Origin: Phycisphaerales bacterium
GTDB taxonomy: Bacteria; Planctomycetota; Phycisphaerae; Phycisphaerales; SM1A02
Direction: 5' to 3'
NCBI GenBank assembly: GCA_009691705.1
Contig: SIAR01000024.1
Location: 1 to 38,001, forward strand
Length of the DNA: 38,001 nucleotides
The position numbers and the translations under genes are program-made. Of the stretch, positions 1 through 7,057 are shown piece after piece. The notes beneath the pieces were generated by a model. The model searched no databases and had not been told where the DNA came from. It was given only the letters and a program-made list of their open reading frames with translations. How positions within the stretch are numbered: the first letter of the stretch is position 1; each line of letters starts with the position of its first letter.

Positions 1-126
1 TGGGCATCTGCTGCCGCTTGGGCATCTGCTGCCGCTTGGGCATCCGCTGCCGCTTGGGCATCTGCTGCCGCTTGGGCATCTGCTGCCGCTTGGGCATCTG
101 CTGCCGCTTGGGCATCTGCTGCCGCT
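1..126. repeat. Seven tandem 18-bp repeats coding for AAADAQ
   Basis: Seven head-to-tail copies of TGGGCATCTGCTGCCGCT fill 1-126. The only difference I see is one silent change in the third copy (CATCCGC for CATCTGC). The array continues past the left edge or begins at it. On the minus strand it encodes a Gln-Ala-Ala-Ala-Asp-Ala hexapeptide repeat, probably alpha-helical. Near-identity at the DNA level suggests recent slippage or conversion. Confidence 0.95.
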
Positions 127-1292
127 TGGGCCACAATCGCGGCCTGCGCCTTGGCGAGAACTCGTGCACGCTCTTTCAAGGCATCAGGTGGCGCTGGAGT
201 CACCCGCGTTGGCGCAACATCGGTTGCGACGCGTCGATTTCGGGAAACCTCTGCGGCTGGAGTTGTTGGAACAGGCGCACTCGCGCTTTCATCGGTTGAC
301 GCTGGCATCGCCAGCGGCGCGGCGGGTTCGTCAGCGGCTGGTTCAGCGATTGGTTCATCCGCAACAGGTGGTTCATTCGCGGCCGCATCTGGCGAAGGGG
401 CGGGCTGCTCGGCTACGGTCGAGTCGACAGTCGCATCGCTGAGCTGCGATCCATTGACTGCCCAATTGGAAACGCAGTATGGACCAATAAAGACTCCGCC
501 GCGATGCCAAGGTCCTTCATCGGCATGTTCCGCCGAGAATGCAAGGCGCGCATCAATCACGCCCGTGAGTTGAAAGACAGAATCGCTGGGCTTGCCGCGA
601 ATCATCGCCCGCGCGCTCTCGCCGTCGATCTCAACTCGAAAGTCGTTGCCGATCTCGCCACCGTTGGCACTCACCGCGCGGCAGAGCAAACTAATATTGG
701 CTGGAGAATTCTTGGATGGCTCAACACGCAGCACTTTGACTCTCCACTCAATCGATTGCGCGAGGATGTTGTTCTGAGTAGCTGCCCACCGCCGCAGGTC
801 GGCTGAAAAGGCGTCGAAGTTGTCGATGTCGGTTGGCAGCATCGCCGCCTTCGTTCCGAATCGTTCGACATACCGGCGCTGAATATCAGCGACCAACGTC
901 ACGGCGGTTGCATACGGGTCGGCCGAGTCGACATTGTTTTCGTCACTGACGATCACGATGGCAGTCGGTGCAACTTCTGTCGCTTGCGCTCCCTCAAAAA
1001 AAACAGTTGCCGCGGTGGCTGGGGTCGCTGGTGGCGGCACGGCGGGAGCGCTTTTAGCGGCCGCCTCTTGATTTGCAAGCTGTGCTAAAAGTTGGTCGAC
1101 CTTCGCCTCGAGATCGGCAATGCGCTGCTCGGCTGAACGCAGTTTGGCATCCGCCGCCGCATTGCGAACTGCTCCCGCGGGTTGGTTGACATCGTCGTCT
1201 GCACTTGGCGACTGGGCAAGCGTCGTGGTCGAGCAAAACAAGGCGCAACTTGTAAGAACAAGTTGCAGGAACAAAGTGGCGGGAGTACGCAT
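1..1292 (-). CDS. Exported coiled-coil protein with Ala/Pro-rich region and AAADAQ repeats (partial, C-terminus outside window)
   Basis: The frame is open from an ATG at 1292 to the window edge (at least 430 residues), so the C-terminus is missing. It opens with a hydrophobic signal peptide. Cleavage after TTTLA is possible, or lipidation at the Cys of LTSC. A coiled coil follows at about residues 45-70 (EQRIADLEAKVDQLLAQL), then an Ala/Pro linker, then a globular stretch at about 100-275 with balanced composition. After that comes a Pro/Ala/Glu-rich region and finally the AAADAQ repeat. I do not recognise the globular part and assign no function. It diverges from the big operon starting at 1340 and a TAGGAT box lies 7 bases upstream. 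The run of eight A at 996-1003 stays in frame. The reading frame is well supported; the role is unknown. Confidence 0.8.
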   Translation of the reverse strand, partial: MRTPATLFLQLVLTSCALFCSTTTLAQSPSADDDVNQPAGAVRNAAADAKLRSAEQRIADLEAKVDQLLAQLANQEAAAKSAPAVPPPATPATAATVFFEGAQATEVAPTAIVIVSDENNVDSADPYATAVTLVADIQRRYVERFGTKAAMLPTDIDNFDAFSADLRRWAATQNNILAQSIEWRVKVLRVEPSKNSPANISLLCRAVSANGGEIGNDFRVEIDGESARAMIRGKPSDSVFQLTGVIDARLAFSAEHADEGPWHRGGVFIGPYCVSNWAVNGSQLSDATVDSTVAEQPAPSPDAAANEPPVADEPIAEPAADEPAAPLAMPASTDESASAPVPTTPAAEVSRNRRVATDVAPTRVTPAPPDALKERARVLAKAQAAIVAQAAADAQAAADAQAAADAQAAADAQAAADAQAAADAQAAADA

Positions 1293-1299
1293 TGGGGCT

Positions 1300-1305
1300 A
1301 TCCTA
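1300..1305 (-). promoter_or_regulatory. TAGGAT -10-like box
   Basis: On the minus strand TAGGAT ends 7 bases before the ATG at 1292, a spacing that would place transcription start at or next to the start codon. I see no convincing -35. It belongs to the window-wide TAnnnT set. Confidence 0.45.
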
Positions 1306-1339
1306 GCGAAGAGATGGAAGAATCGAGAGAGATTCAACG

Positions 1340-3184
1340 ATGACAGAACTTGGTCCCATCATCACGCTGATTGCCCGTGCTCGCCGGCGATTGTTTCTCG
1401 CAGATCTTGTTCAGAAACTTGCGCGTGGGCTGCTCATTGCGGGAATAGCGCTCGCACTCGTCGCACTCGTTGCCAAGGTGATCGCTCCTTGGTGGACGGC
1501 GGCCGCGCAGGAACGTGGGATGTGGTTTGCGATTCTCGTTGGCGTCGTGCTGGGCACGCTCGCGGTGTATGCATTCCTCGCTCGGACGCGCGATCGCACA
1601 GATGTTGCAATCGCTTCACTCGTCGACGTTCGGTTGAAGTTGCACGACCGCCTCTCGACAGCGGTGGCGGTCGCAGGTCGAACCGATCCATTCGCCCGTG
1701 CAGCAGTCGAGGATGGTCTTATGGTCGCAGCGGACCGCCGATTTGCAGAAGCATTGCCACGCGCAATTCCCATCACGACGCCAAAGAACTGGTGGACGGG
1801 TCCGCTCTTGTGCATGATTGCAGCCGCAATTTGGTGGTTTGTTCCAGCGCTTTCGCTGGCTGGCATCGCTACGGCAGCGGCACAGAGCGACGCCGACCTC
1901 CAAGCAGCACGCGACGCTGCCAAGATGCAGATGGAGTCGCTTCAGATGAAACTCGATGAGAACCCGGAACTTTCCAAGGCCGTCGCGGGAAGTGAGAGTG
2001 ACAAGTCACTCGCTCCAGAATTGAGCGACGAAAAACTACACACGCCAGAAGAGGTGCGGCGCGAGACGACCCGCAAGGTGAATGAACTTTCCAAGCGTCT
2101 CGATGAACTGCTCGGTGGCGAGCAAGCCCAACAGTTGGAGGCGATGAAGGAGGCGCTGAGTCGTATTGAGCCGGCGCAGAGTGGTCCACTTCAGAAGTTG
2201 GCAGAAGCGCTCAAACGAGGCGACGCGGCAGTAGCCAAGAGCGAACTCGAGAATCTGCAGAAGCGACTCAACGAAGGCAAGATGGACGAGAACGCCCGCA
2301 AGGAACTCGCGGCGAAGTTGCAAGATCTCGCCGAGCAGTTGAAAGACGCGGCAAAAGCAGGGGATGCGCTGCAGAAGGCTCTTGAAAACGCCGGGCTCGA
2401 CGGTGCGCTTGCCAAGAATCCTGCGGCGGCAAAGGCGGCGATCGAAGCGGCAAAGAATCTCAATGATGCGCAAAAACAGGCGCTCAAGCAGGCAATCGCC
2501 GCCCAGAGCAAGGCGGGTGAGAAACTCGAGAAGCTCGCCAAGGCGTGCGAGTCGATGTGCTCCCAGTGCAAGAATGGCGGGAGCAAGTCAGGAAAGGCCG
2601 GCAGCAAGTCGGGTCAGTCGGGTGAGTCTTCGTCGGCGACTCCATCAAGCAGCGATGGCAACACCGAAGTCGCATCAGAGTCTTTGAGCGAAATGGAAAT
2701 GCTCAACGAAATGATGAAGGATGCCGAGTCGGCCCGATCGCAGTGCCAGAAGAGTTGTTCGAGTGGCAGCGCATCGGACGACGCCAGTTGTCAATCAACG
2801 ATGGGGGCGAATCGCGGGCGCGGCACTGGCGGCGAGCGCACCAAGCAAGAGACGGCAACTGGCACCAAGGCGCGTAAGGAAAAGGTCGAGAACACTGGTG
2901 GGGAAGTGATCGCACGACAACTCGTCGACGCGCCGCCGGTGGTGGGTGAAAGTCGTGCAACGTTGCAACAACTCTCGGGCGAAATCGGACGCGGGTATGA
3001 AGAGGGAACCGACGAAGATCCCGTTCCCGCAAACTTGCGTGAAGTGCACAAGCATTACTTTGGCGATCTCAAGAAGAAGATCGATGCAAAGAGTGTGCAG
3101 CCTGCGCAGCCGTCGACCGCCCCCACGACGCCACCCGGGGCAGCGGCGCGTGAGACTCCCGCGAGCGATGGCGCAAAGAAGTAA
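1340..3184 (+). CDS. Three-helix membrane protein with long coiled coil and Cys-containing low-complexity region
   Basis: This is the first gene of the MoxR/vWA operon, 614 residues. Hydrophobic segments lie at about 30-50, 60-82 and 152-178. Next comes a long Lys/Glu/Ala-rich helical stretch at about 185-400 that should form coiled coils. A Gly/Ser-rich region with clustered cysteines follows (C-x3-C-x2-C at 403, 407 and 410, and a second cluster from 469). A short conserved-looking tail contains YEEGTDEDPVPANLREVHKH. Proteins of this shape occur beside MoxR/BatA genes in planctomycetes and resemble DUF4175-type proteins, but I cannot confirm the family. The ATG is preceded by a GAGAGA Shine-Dalgarno-like run. 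The stop overlaps the next start by one base (TAATG). It may scaffold the vWA proteins in the membrane; that is inference. Confidence 0.85.
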   Translation: MTELGPIITLIARARRRLFLADLVQKLARGLLIAGIALALVALVAKVIAPWWTAAAQERGMWFAILVGVVLGTLAVYAFLARTRDRTDVAIASLVDVRLKLHDRLSTAVAVAGRTDPFARAAVEDGLMVAADRRFAEALPRAIPITTPKNWWTGPLLCMIAAAIWWFVPALSLAGIATAAAQSDADLQAARDAAKMQMESLQMKLDENPELSKAVAGSESDKSLAPELSDEKLHTPEEVRRETTRKVNELSKRLDELLGGEQAQQLEAMKEALSRIEPAQSGPLQKLAEALKRGDAAVAKSELENLQKRLNEGKMDENARKELAAKLQDLAEQLKDAAKAGDALQKALENAGLDGALAKNPAAAKAAIEAAKNLNDAQKQALKQAIAAQSKAGEKLEKLAKACESMCSQCKNGGSKSGKAGSKSGQSGESSSATPSSSDGNTEVASESLSEMEMLNEMMKDAESARSQCQKSCSSGSASDDASCQSTMGANRGRGTGGERTKQETATGTKARKEKVENTGGEVIARQLVDAPPVVGESRATLQQLSGEIGRGYEEGTDEDPVPANLREVHKHYFGDLKKKIDAKSVQPAQPSTAPTTPPGAAARETPASDGAKK

Positions 3185-4425
3185 TGTCGATGATGGTGCA
3201 GTCGACTCGTCGAATCGCCGCGCTGGTTCGCTGCACGGCAGGCGCGCTATGCATGCTCGCAGTCGTGGCGTGTGGCGAAACCCCCGCGGAAACCCCCGCG
3301 GAAACCCCCGCAGAAACCCCCGCAGAAACCCCCGCGGAATCCCCAGCCGGGAGTGCATCCGAGCCATTCGACTCGGGACGCGAAGTCGTCGTCTATGTGA
3401 GCACCGATGAATCGATCGCCCGTCCAATTCTCGATGCGTTTGAGCGCGCATCAGGAGTGCACGTTCGAGCCCGCTATGACAGCGAGAACTCCAAGGCAAC
3501 CGCACTCGCGGCGATGATTCGCGCAGAAGCCGATACTCCCCGCGCTGATGTCTTCTGGTCGGGAGAGTGTTTCGTTGCAGCGCAACTCGCGCAGGAACTC
3601 TTGGCCGATCCTTGGCGCAGTCGCCGCGTCGATCAGTTTCCGGCGCTGTTGCGCGGGGCATCGGGTCGTTGGTACGGGATGACGCCGCGGGTGCGCGTGT
3701 TGGTGTACGACCCAGCGCGCATTGCAGTGAACGAACTTCCGGCATCAATGATCGATCTCACCGATCCCAAGTGGGATGGTCGCATCGCGATCGCTGATCC
3801 ACGGTTTGGAACGACGCGCGGTCACATCGGGGCGTTTGCGGCGCGACTCGCGGCGGGCGAACCAGGGGGTTCGATGGCTTGGATGGAATGGGTCAATGGG
3901 ATCGCGTCGAACCATCCAATGATTCTGGTTGGCGGGAATGCGGCAGTTGTCGACGCCGTCGCGCGCGGTGAAGCGCAATTGGGACTCACAGATTCGGACG
4001 ATTTCTACGCCGCTGTGGCGGGCGGTGCAAAGTTGGCGATGATTGCGTTGCGGCAACTGCCTCTTGGCGAAAGCGCGGGAGGTGCGATGGTGATTCCCGC
4101 GAGTGTTGCAATGGTGGCGCACGCTCCACACCCTGCCCAAGCGAATGCGTTGATGACCTTTCTTCTCGATCGAGATGTGTCACAGTGGATGCATCAATCG
4201 ACGCAAGGAACACTGCTCTTGCCAGAACTGGCGCAGTTGAACGGAAGCGATACCTCGCCCGCGCCGCCGCCGAGCGGAATTCCACTGATGTCTGAGTCTT
4301 GCGTGCCGCTGCGCATTGACACGGTCGACGATCCATTTCAGTTTGATGCCGATGAGCTTGCCCCGACCCTCGACAAGGCGATTGCAGAGTTCATGCAGGC
4401 GTGTCGAAGGGAGTCTCGTCAGTGA
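3184..4425 (+). CDS. Iron-type ABC transporter substrate-binding lipoprotein
   Basis: A 413-residue lipoprotein: signal peptide with lipobox VVAC (Cys30), a (GluThrProAla) tether, then a periplasmic binding fold of the Fe(III)-binding group (FbpA/FutA-like). Family-like features are an opening VVVYVSTDESIARPILDAFE, the segment RADVFWSGE, WYGMTPRVRVLVYDP in the middle, LTDPKWDGRIAIADPRFGTT, and GEAQLGLTDSDDFY near the site where iron-binding tyrosines usually sit. Fe(III) is the best guess; other small oxyanion or polyamine-like ligands cannot be excluded. The gene is coupled to the upstream membrane protein (1-base overlap) and to the downstream permease (GTGA overlap), so binding protein and permease should be made together. 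No ATPase subunit lies nearby. Confidence 0.87.
   Translation: MSMMVQSTRRIAALVRCTAGALCMLAVVACGETPAETPAETPAETPAETPAESPAGSASEPFDSGREVVVYVSTDESIARPILDAFERASGVHVRARYDSENSKATALAAMIRAEADTPRADVFWSGECFVAAQLAQELLADPWRSRRVDQFPALLRGASGRWYGMTPRVRVLVYDPARIAVNELPASMIDLTDPKWDGRIAIADPRFGTTRGHIGAFAARLAAGEPGGSMAWMEWVNGIASNHPMILVGGNAAVVDAVARGEAQLGLTDSDDFYAAVAGGAKLAMIALRQLPLGESAGGAMVIPASVAMVAHAPHPAQANALMTFLLDRDVSQWMHQSTQGTLLLPELAQLNGSDTSPAPPPSGIPLMSESCVPLRIDTVDDPFQFDADELAPTLDKAIAEFMQACRRESRQ
3277..3348. repeat. 12-bp tandem repeat coding for ETPA tether
   Basis: Five copies of GAAACCCCCGCG (third base of the last codon varies) plus one degenerate copy follow directly after the lipidated Cys of the binding protein. 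They encode a flexible Glu-Thr-Pro-Ala spacer between membrane anchor and binding domain. Copy number is probably variable between strains. Confidence 0.9.
4407..4413 (+). promoter_or_regulatory. Shine-Dalgarno AAGGGAG for the permease gene
   Basis: AAGGGAG lies 8 bases before the GTG at 4422. This supports the GTG at 4422, which overlaps the preceding TGA as GTGA, over the GTG at 4401 further upstream. Confidence 0.65.
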
Positions 4426-7052
4426 CCGCCCAGCGCGCGGCGAGCGGTGGGTCAAACTTTCAATTGAGCTGCGCGATGTTGATCGCGATACCAGGGCTTC
4501 TGTGTCTGGGTGCGCTCGTCGGGTTGCCGATGGCAGTCGCAGCGGTCAAACTTGTGTGCGAGCCTGCACCGCCGCAACCGCTCGAGCCGTTCGATTCGTT
4601 CGCACTGCTGCTGCGTTCAACGGTGTGGGCGGTTGCAGTCGCAGTCGGAGCAGCAGTGTTGGGATGGTTTCCTGGTCGGGCGCTGCGCACTGCCGGAGTC
4701 GGGGTCTCGATGGTGGTGGTCGTTGCGTCACTCATTCCTGCGTACGCAATTTTTTTCTGTTGGTGGAGAGTGCTTCGACCCGGAAATGCAATCGCCGACT
4801 ACGCCATCGCGTATGAACTCACGCCACTATTGCGCGCGTCGGTCTTGGGTTGCGCACTCGTCGCCTGGAGTTGGCCAATTGCTGCCTGGATCTGTGCACT
4901 GCGCCGCTCGCCCAGCGACGAGACGACGCGCGCCTTGCTCGAACTTGATGGCGCTTCGGTGGCGCAGCGACTCGCCGCCTGTTGGCGAAGCGATTGCGGA
5001 TCCCTCACCATGTCAGTCGTTGTGATCGCGCTTGTGCTACTAGGCGAAACAACGGCGTTTGATGCTGCACAGGTCGCGACACTGGCGTCTGAGATTCGTG
5101 CGCTTGACGCGTCAGGGGCGAGCGTGCGTTCGGTCATGATCGCTGCCCTGCCGGCGATCATCCTCGCACTCGCGGTGAGCACCATCGTGGCGCGCCTACT
5201 CGTGCGCACCCTGCGCGACTCACGCGATGTGAGCGCCTCTGATGGGAGCGATCTGGGAGTACACGCACCGCATCATTCGAATCGGGTGAACCGTGGTGCA
5301 GGCGCGCGCGTTGGTCGCACACTCGCAATCGGTCTCGTCGTCGTGTTGACGCTGGTGCCCGTGGTGTGGCTCGCCGTGGACGAGGCCAACTCGACTGCGG
5401 CGCCGTCACTCGATGCACTGCACGCCCGGGGAGCGTTCAACACGCTCATGATGGCTGCCGTCTCAGGTGCGTTGTGCGCTCTCATCGCGATCGCGGGGGC
5501 GAGTCTCATGATGTGTGGAGGGCGTCGCACAATTCCAATCGTTCTCACACTCTCCCTTGTCGCACTCACCGCACCCGCAACGGTCGTCGCCCTCGCGACT
5601 GCTGAGTGTTGGCGCGCACTGCCAATGGGACGAACGGTCTACGACTCGTTTGTCATCGTCAGCCTGGCGGAAAGCGCTCGTTACAGCGCCGTCGCATTCG
5701 TGATCGGGCTCTGGGCAGCCACCGCGCTCACGAAACCGCAACGTGAAATCTGGGTCACTCTTGGGCGAACACCCCGCGACTTCATCCGCATGGGATGGCC
5801 CATCCTGCTGCGCGCCTCTATCGGTGGATGGCTCGTGACGACACTCTTGGCCGCGAGCGAAACGGCAGTTGCGGCACGACTCGAACCTCCGGGAATGGAC
5901 TGGATCTCGACCACGCTCTTGAATGCGATCCACTATCAAGATGCGCGTGGGGTAAGTGGGGCGATCCCATGGATGGCGGCACTCGCCTGCATCGGCGCGC
6001 TTGTGGCAGTGCTGGCATTTCGCACCATTGGCAGGGGCGCCCGTCATTCATCAGTCGGCACGCTACTGCTCTGCGTGGTTGGCGTAATCATGGTGAATGG
6101 GGTCGGATGCGGATCTGCCGCTGACGAGGGCAGTGCCTTCGATGAGTCGCGGCAATCGACCGTGCCGCTTCCTACCGATCAGGTCATCGGGCGTGCCGGG
6201 CGCACCGAGGGACGGTTCGACATTCCGCGCGCGTTCACGATCGACCCCGCGACTGGCGCTCTCTTTGTCGTTGACAAGAGTGGACGCGTGCAACGATTCG
6301 CCAGCGATGGCACCTTTGAATTGGCATGGAAGATGCCGAAGTTCGACAATGGCAAGCCCACAGGAATGACGTTTGGTCCCGATGGTCTGCTTTACGTTGC
6401 CGACACGCACGAACATCGGATTCTCCTCTTCGATCGCGAAGGCGTGGTGCAGAAATCAATTGGTTCGTACGGGCAAGCACCAGGGCAGTTTGTCTATCCA
6501 ACTGATGTCGCGTTCGATCCCGACGGCAAGCTCTACGTCAGTGAATACGGTGGCAACGACCGCATTCAAGTGTTCGACAAAGATGGAAGGTTTCTGCATG
6601 CTTTCGGCGTGCCAGGTGATGGGTTGGGGCAATTCGCCCGCCCCCAATCGCTGGCATTCTCTAAAGATGGCAGCGAACTCTTCGTCGCCGACTCGTGCAA
6701 CCACCGCATCCAAGTTTTTTCGGCCGAAGGAACTCTCAAGCGCGTGCTGTGCCGTCCCGGAGCCCGCGCCGGTGAGGTTGCATACCCATACGGGCTGTGC
6801 GCGCTCGATGATGGATCGCTCTTGATTGCCGAGTTTGGAAACTGCCGCGTGCAGCGCATCGACGCCGCGACCGGTGAGTCGCTCGCAATGCTTGGGGGTG
6901 GTGGACGATCAGTCGGTCGACTCAACGCACCGTGGTCGGTTGCAGTGCACGCCGGCCGCGCATACGTCTTGGATTGCGCCAACGGCAGGGTGCAGTCGAT
7001 GCCGATCACCGCCTTCGACGCGCCGCGTGAAGGGGCGCAACGCAGGCGGTAG
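4422..7052 (+). CDS. Two-module ABC permease fused to an NHL beta-propeller
   Basis: An 876-residue fusion. Residues 1 to about 545 hold two six-helix permease modules of the FbpB/ThiP iron-permease type; ELDGASVAQRLAACW in module 1 and LGRTPRDFIRMGWP in module 2 sit where the EAA loops that contact the ATPase are expected. An extra hydrophobic segment at about 555-575 ends in VNGVGCGSA, which looks like a lipoprotein signal. Residues from about 597 form an NHL six-bladed propeller with repeated YVADxxxHRI and FxPDGxLYV patterns. With 13 helices the propeller would face the periplasm if the N-terminus is cytoplasmic. Normally these would be separate permease and lipoprotein genes; here there is no stop between them. 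A GTG at 4401 is an alternative start. The stop is 5 bases before the next gene. Confidence 0.87.
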   Translation: MTAQRAASGGSNFQLSCAMLIAIPGLLCLGALVGLPMAVAAVKLVCEPAPPQPLEPFDSFALLLRSTVWAVAVAVGAAVLGWFPGRALRTAGVGVSMVVVVASLIPAYAIFFCWWRVLRPGNAIADYAIAYELTPLLRASVLGCALVAWSWPIAAWICALRRSPSDETTRALLELDGASVAQRLAACWRSDCGSLTMSVVVIALVLLGETTAFDAAQVATLASEIRALDASGASVRSVMIAALPAIILALAVSTIVARLLVRTLRDSRDVSASDGSDLGVHAPHHSNRVNRGAGARVGRTLAIGLVVVLTLVPVVWLAVDEANSTAAPSLDALHARGAFNTLMMAAVSGALCALIAIAGASLMMCGGRRTIPIVLTLSLVALTAPATVVALATAECWRALPMGRTVYDSFVIVSLAESARYSAVAFVIGLWAATALTKPQREIWVTLGRTPRDFIRMGWPILLRASIGGWLVTTLLAASETAVAARLEPPGMDWISTTLLNAIHYQDARGVSGAIPWMAALACIGALVAVLAFRTIGRGARHSSVGTLLLCVVGVIMVNGVGCGSAADEGSAFDESRQSTVPLPTDQVIGRAGRTEGRFDIPRAFTIDPATGALFVVDKSGRVQRFASDGTFELAWKMPKFDNGKPTGMTFGPDGLLYVADTHEHRILLFDREGVVQKSIGSYGQAPGQFVYPTDVAFDPDGKLYVSEYGGNDRIQVFDKDGRFLHAFGVPGDGLGQFARPQSLAFSKDGSELFVADSCNHRIQVFSAEGTLKRVLCRPGARAGEVAYPYGLCALDDGSLLIAEFGNCRVQRIDAATGESLAMLGGGGRSVGRLNAPWSVAVHAGRAYVLDCANGRVQSMPITAFDAPREGAQRRR

Positions 7053-7057
7053 CCTGA

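Noticed and set aside
996-1003. Run of eight A in the partial exported protein gene, a possible frameshift site
   Set aside because: The minus-strand frame stays open across it and the flanking residues on both sides are in the same frame, so no frameshift is needed.
2546-2569. C-x3-C-x2-C in the coiled-coil membrane protein, a radical-SAM-like motif
   Set aside because: It sits in a Gly/Ser-rich low-complexity region with no barrel around it, so it is not a radical-SAM site.
1869-2607. Long minus-strand open frames opposite the coiled-coil membrane protein
   Set aside because: They mirror the Lys/Glu-rich repeats of the plus-strand gene and have no start context or recognisable domain.
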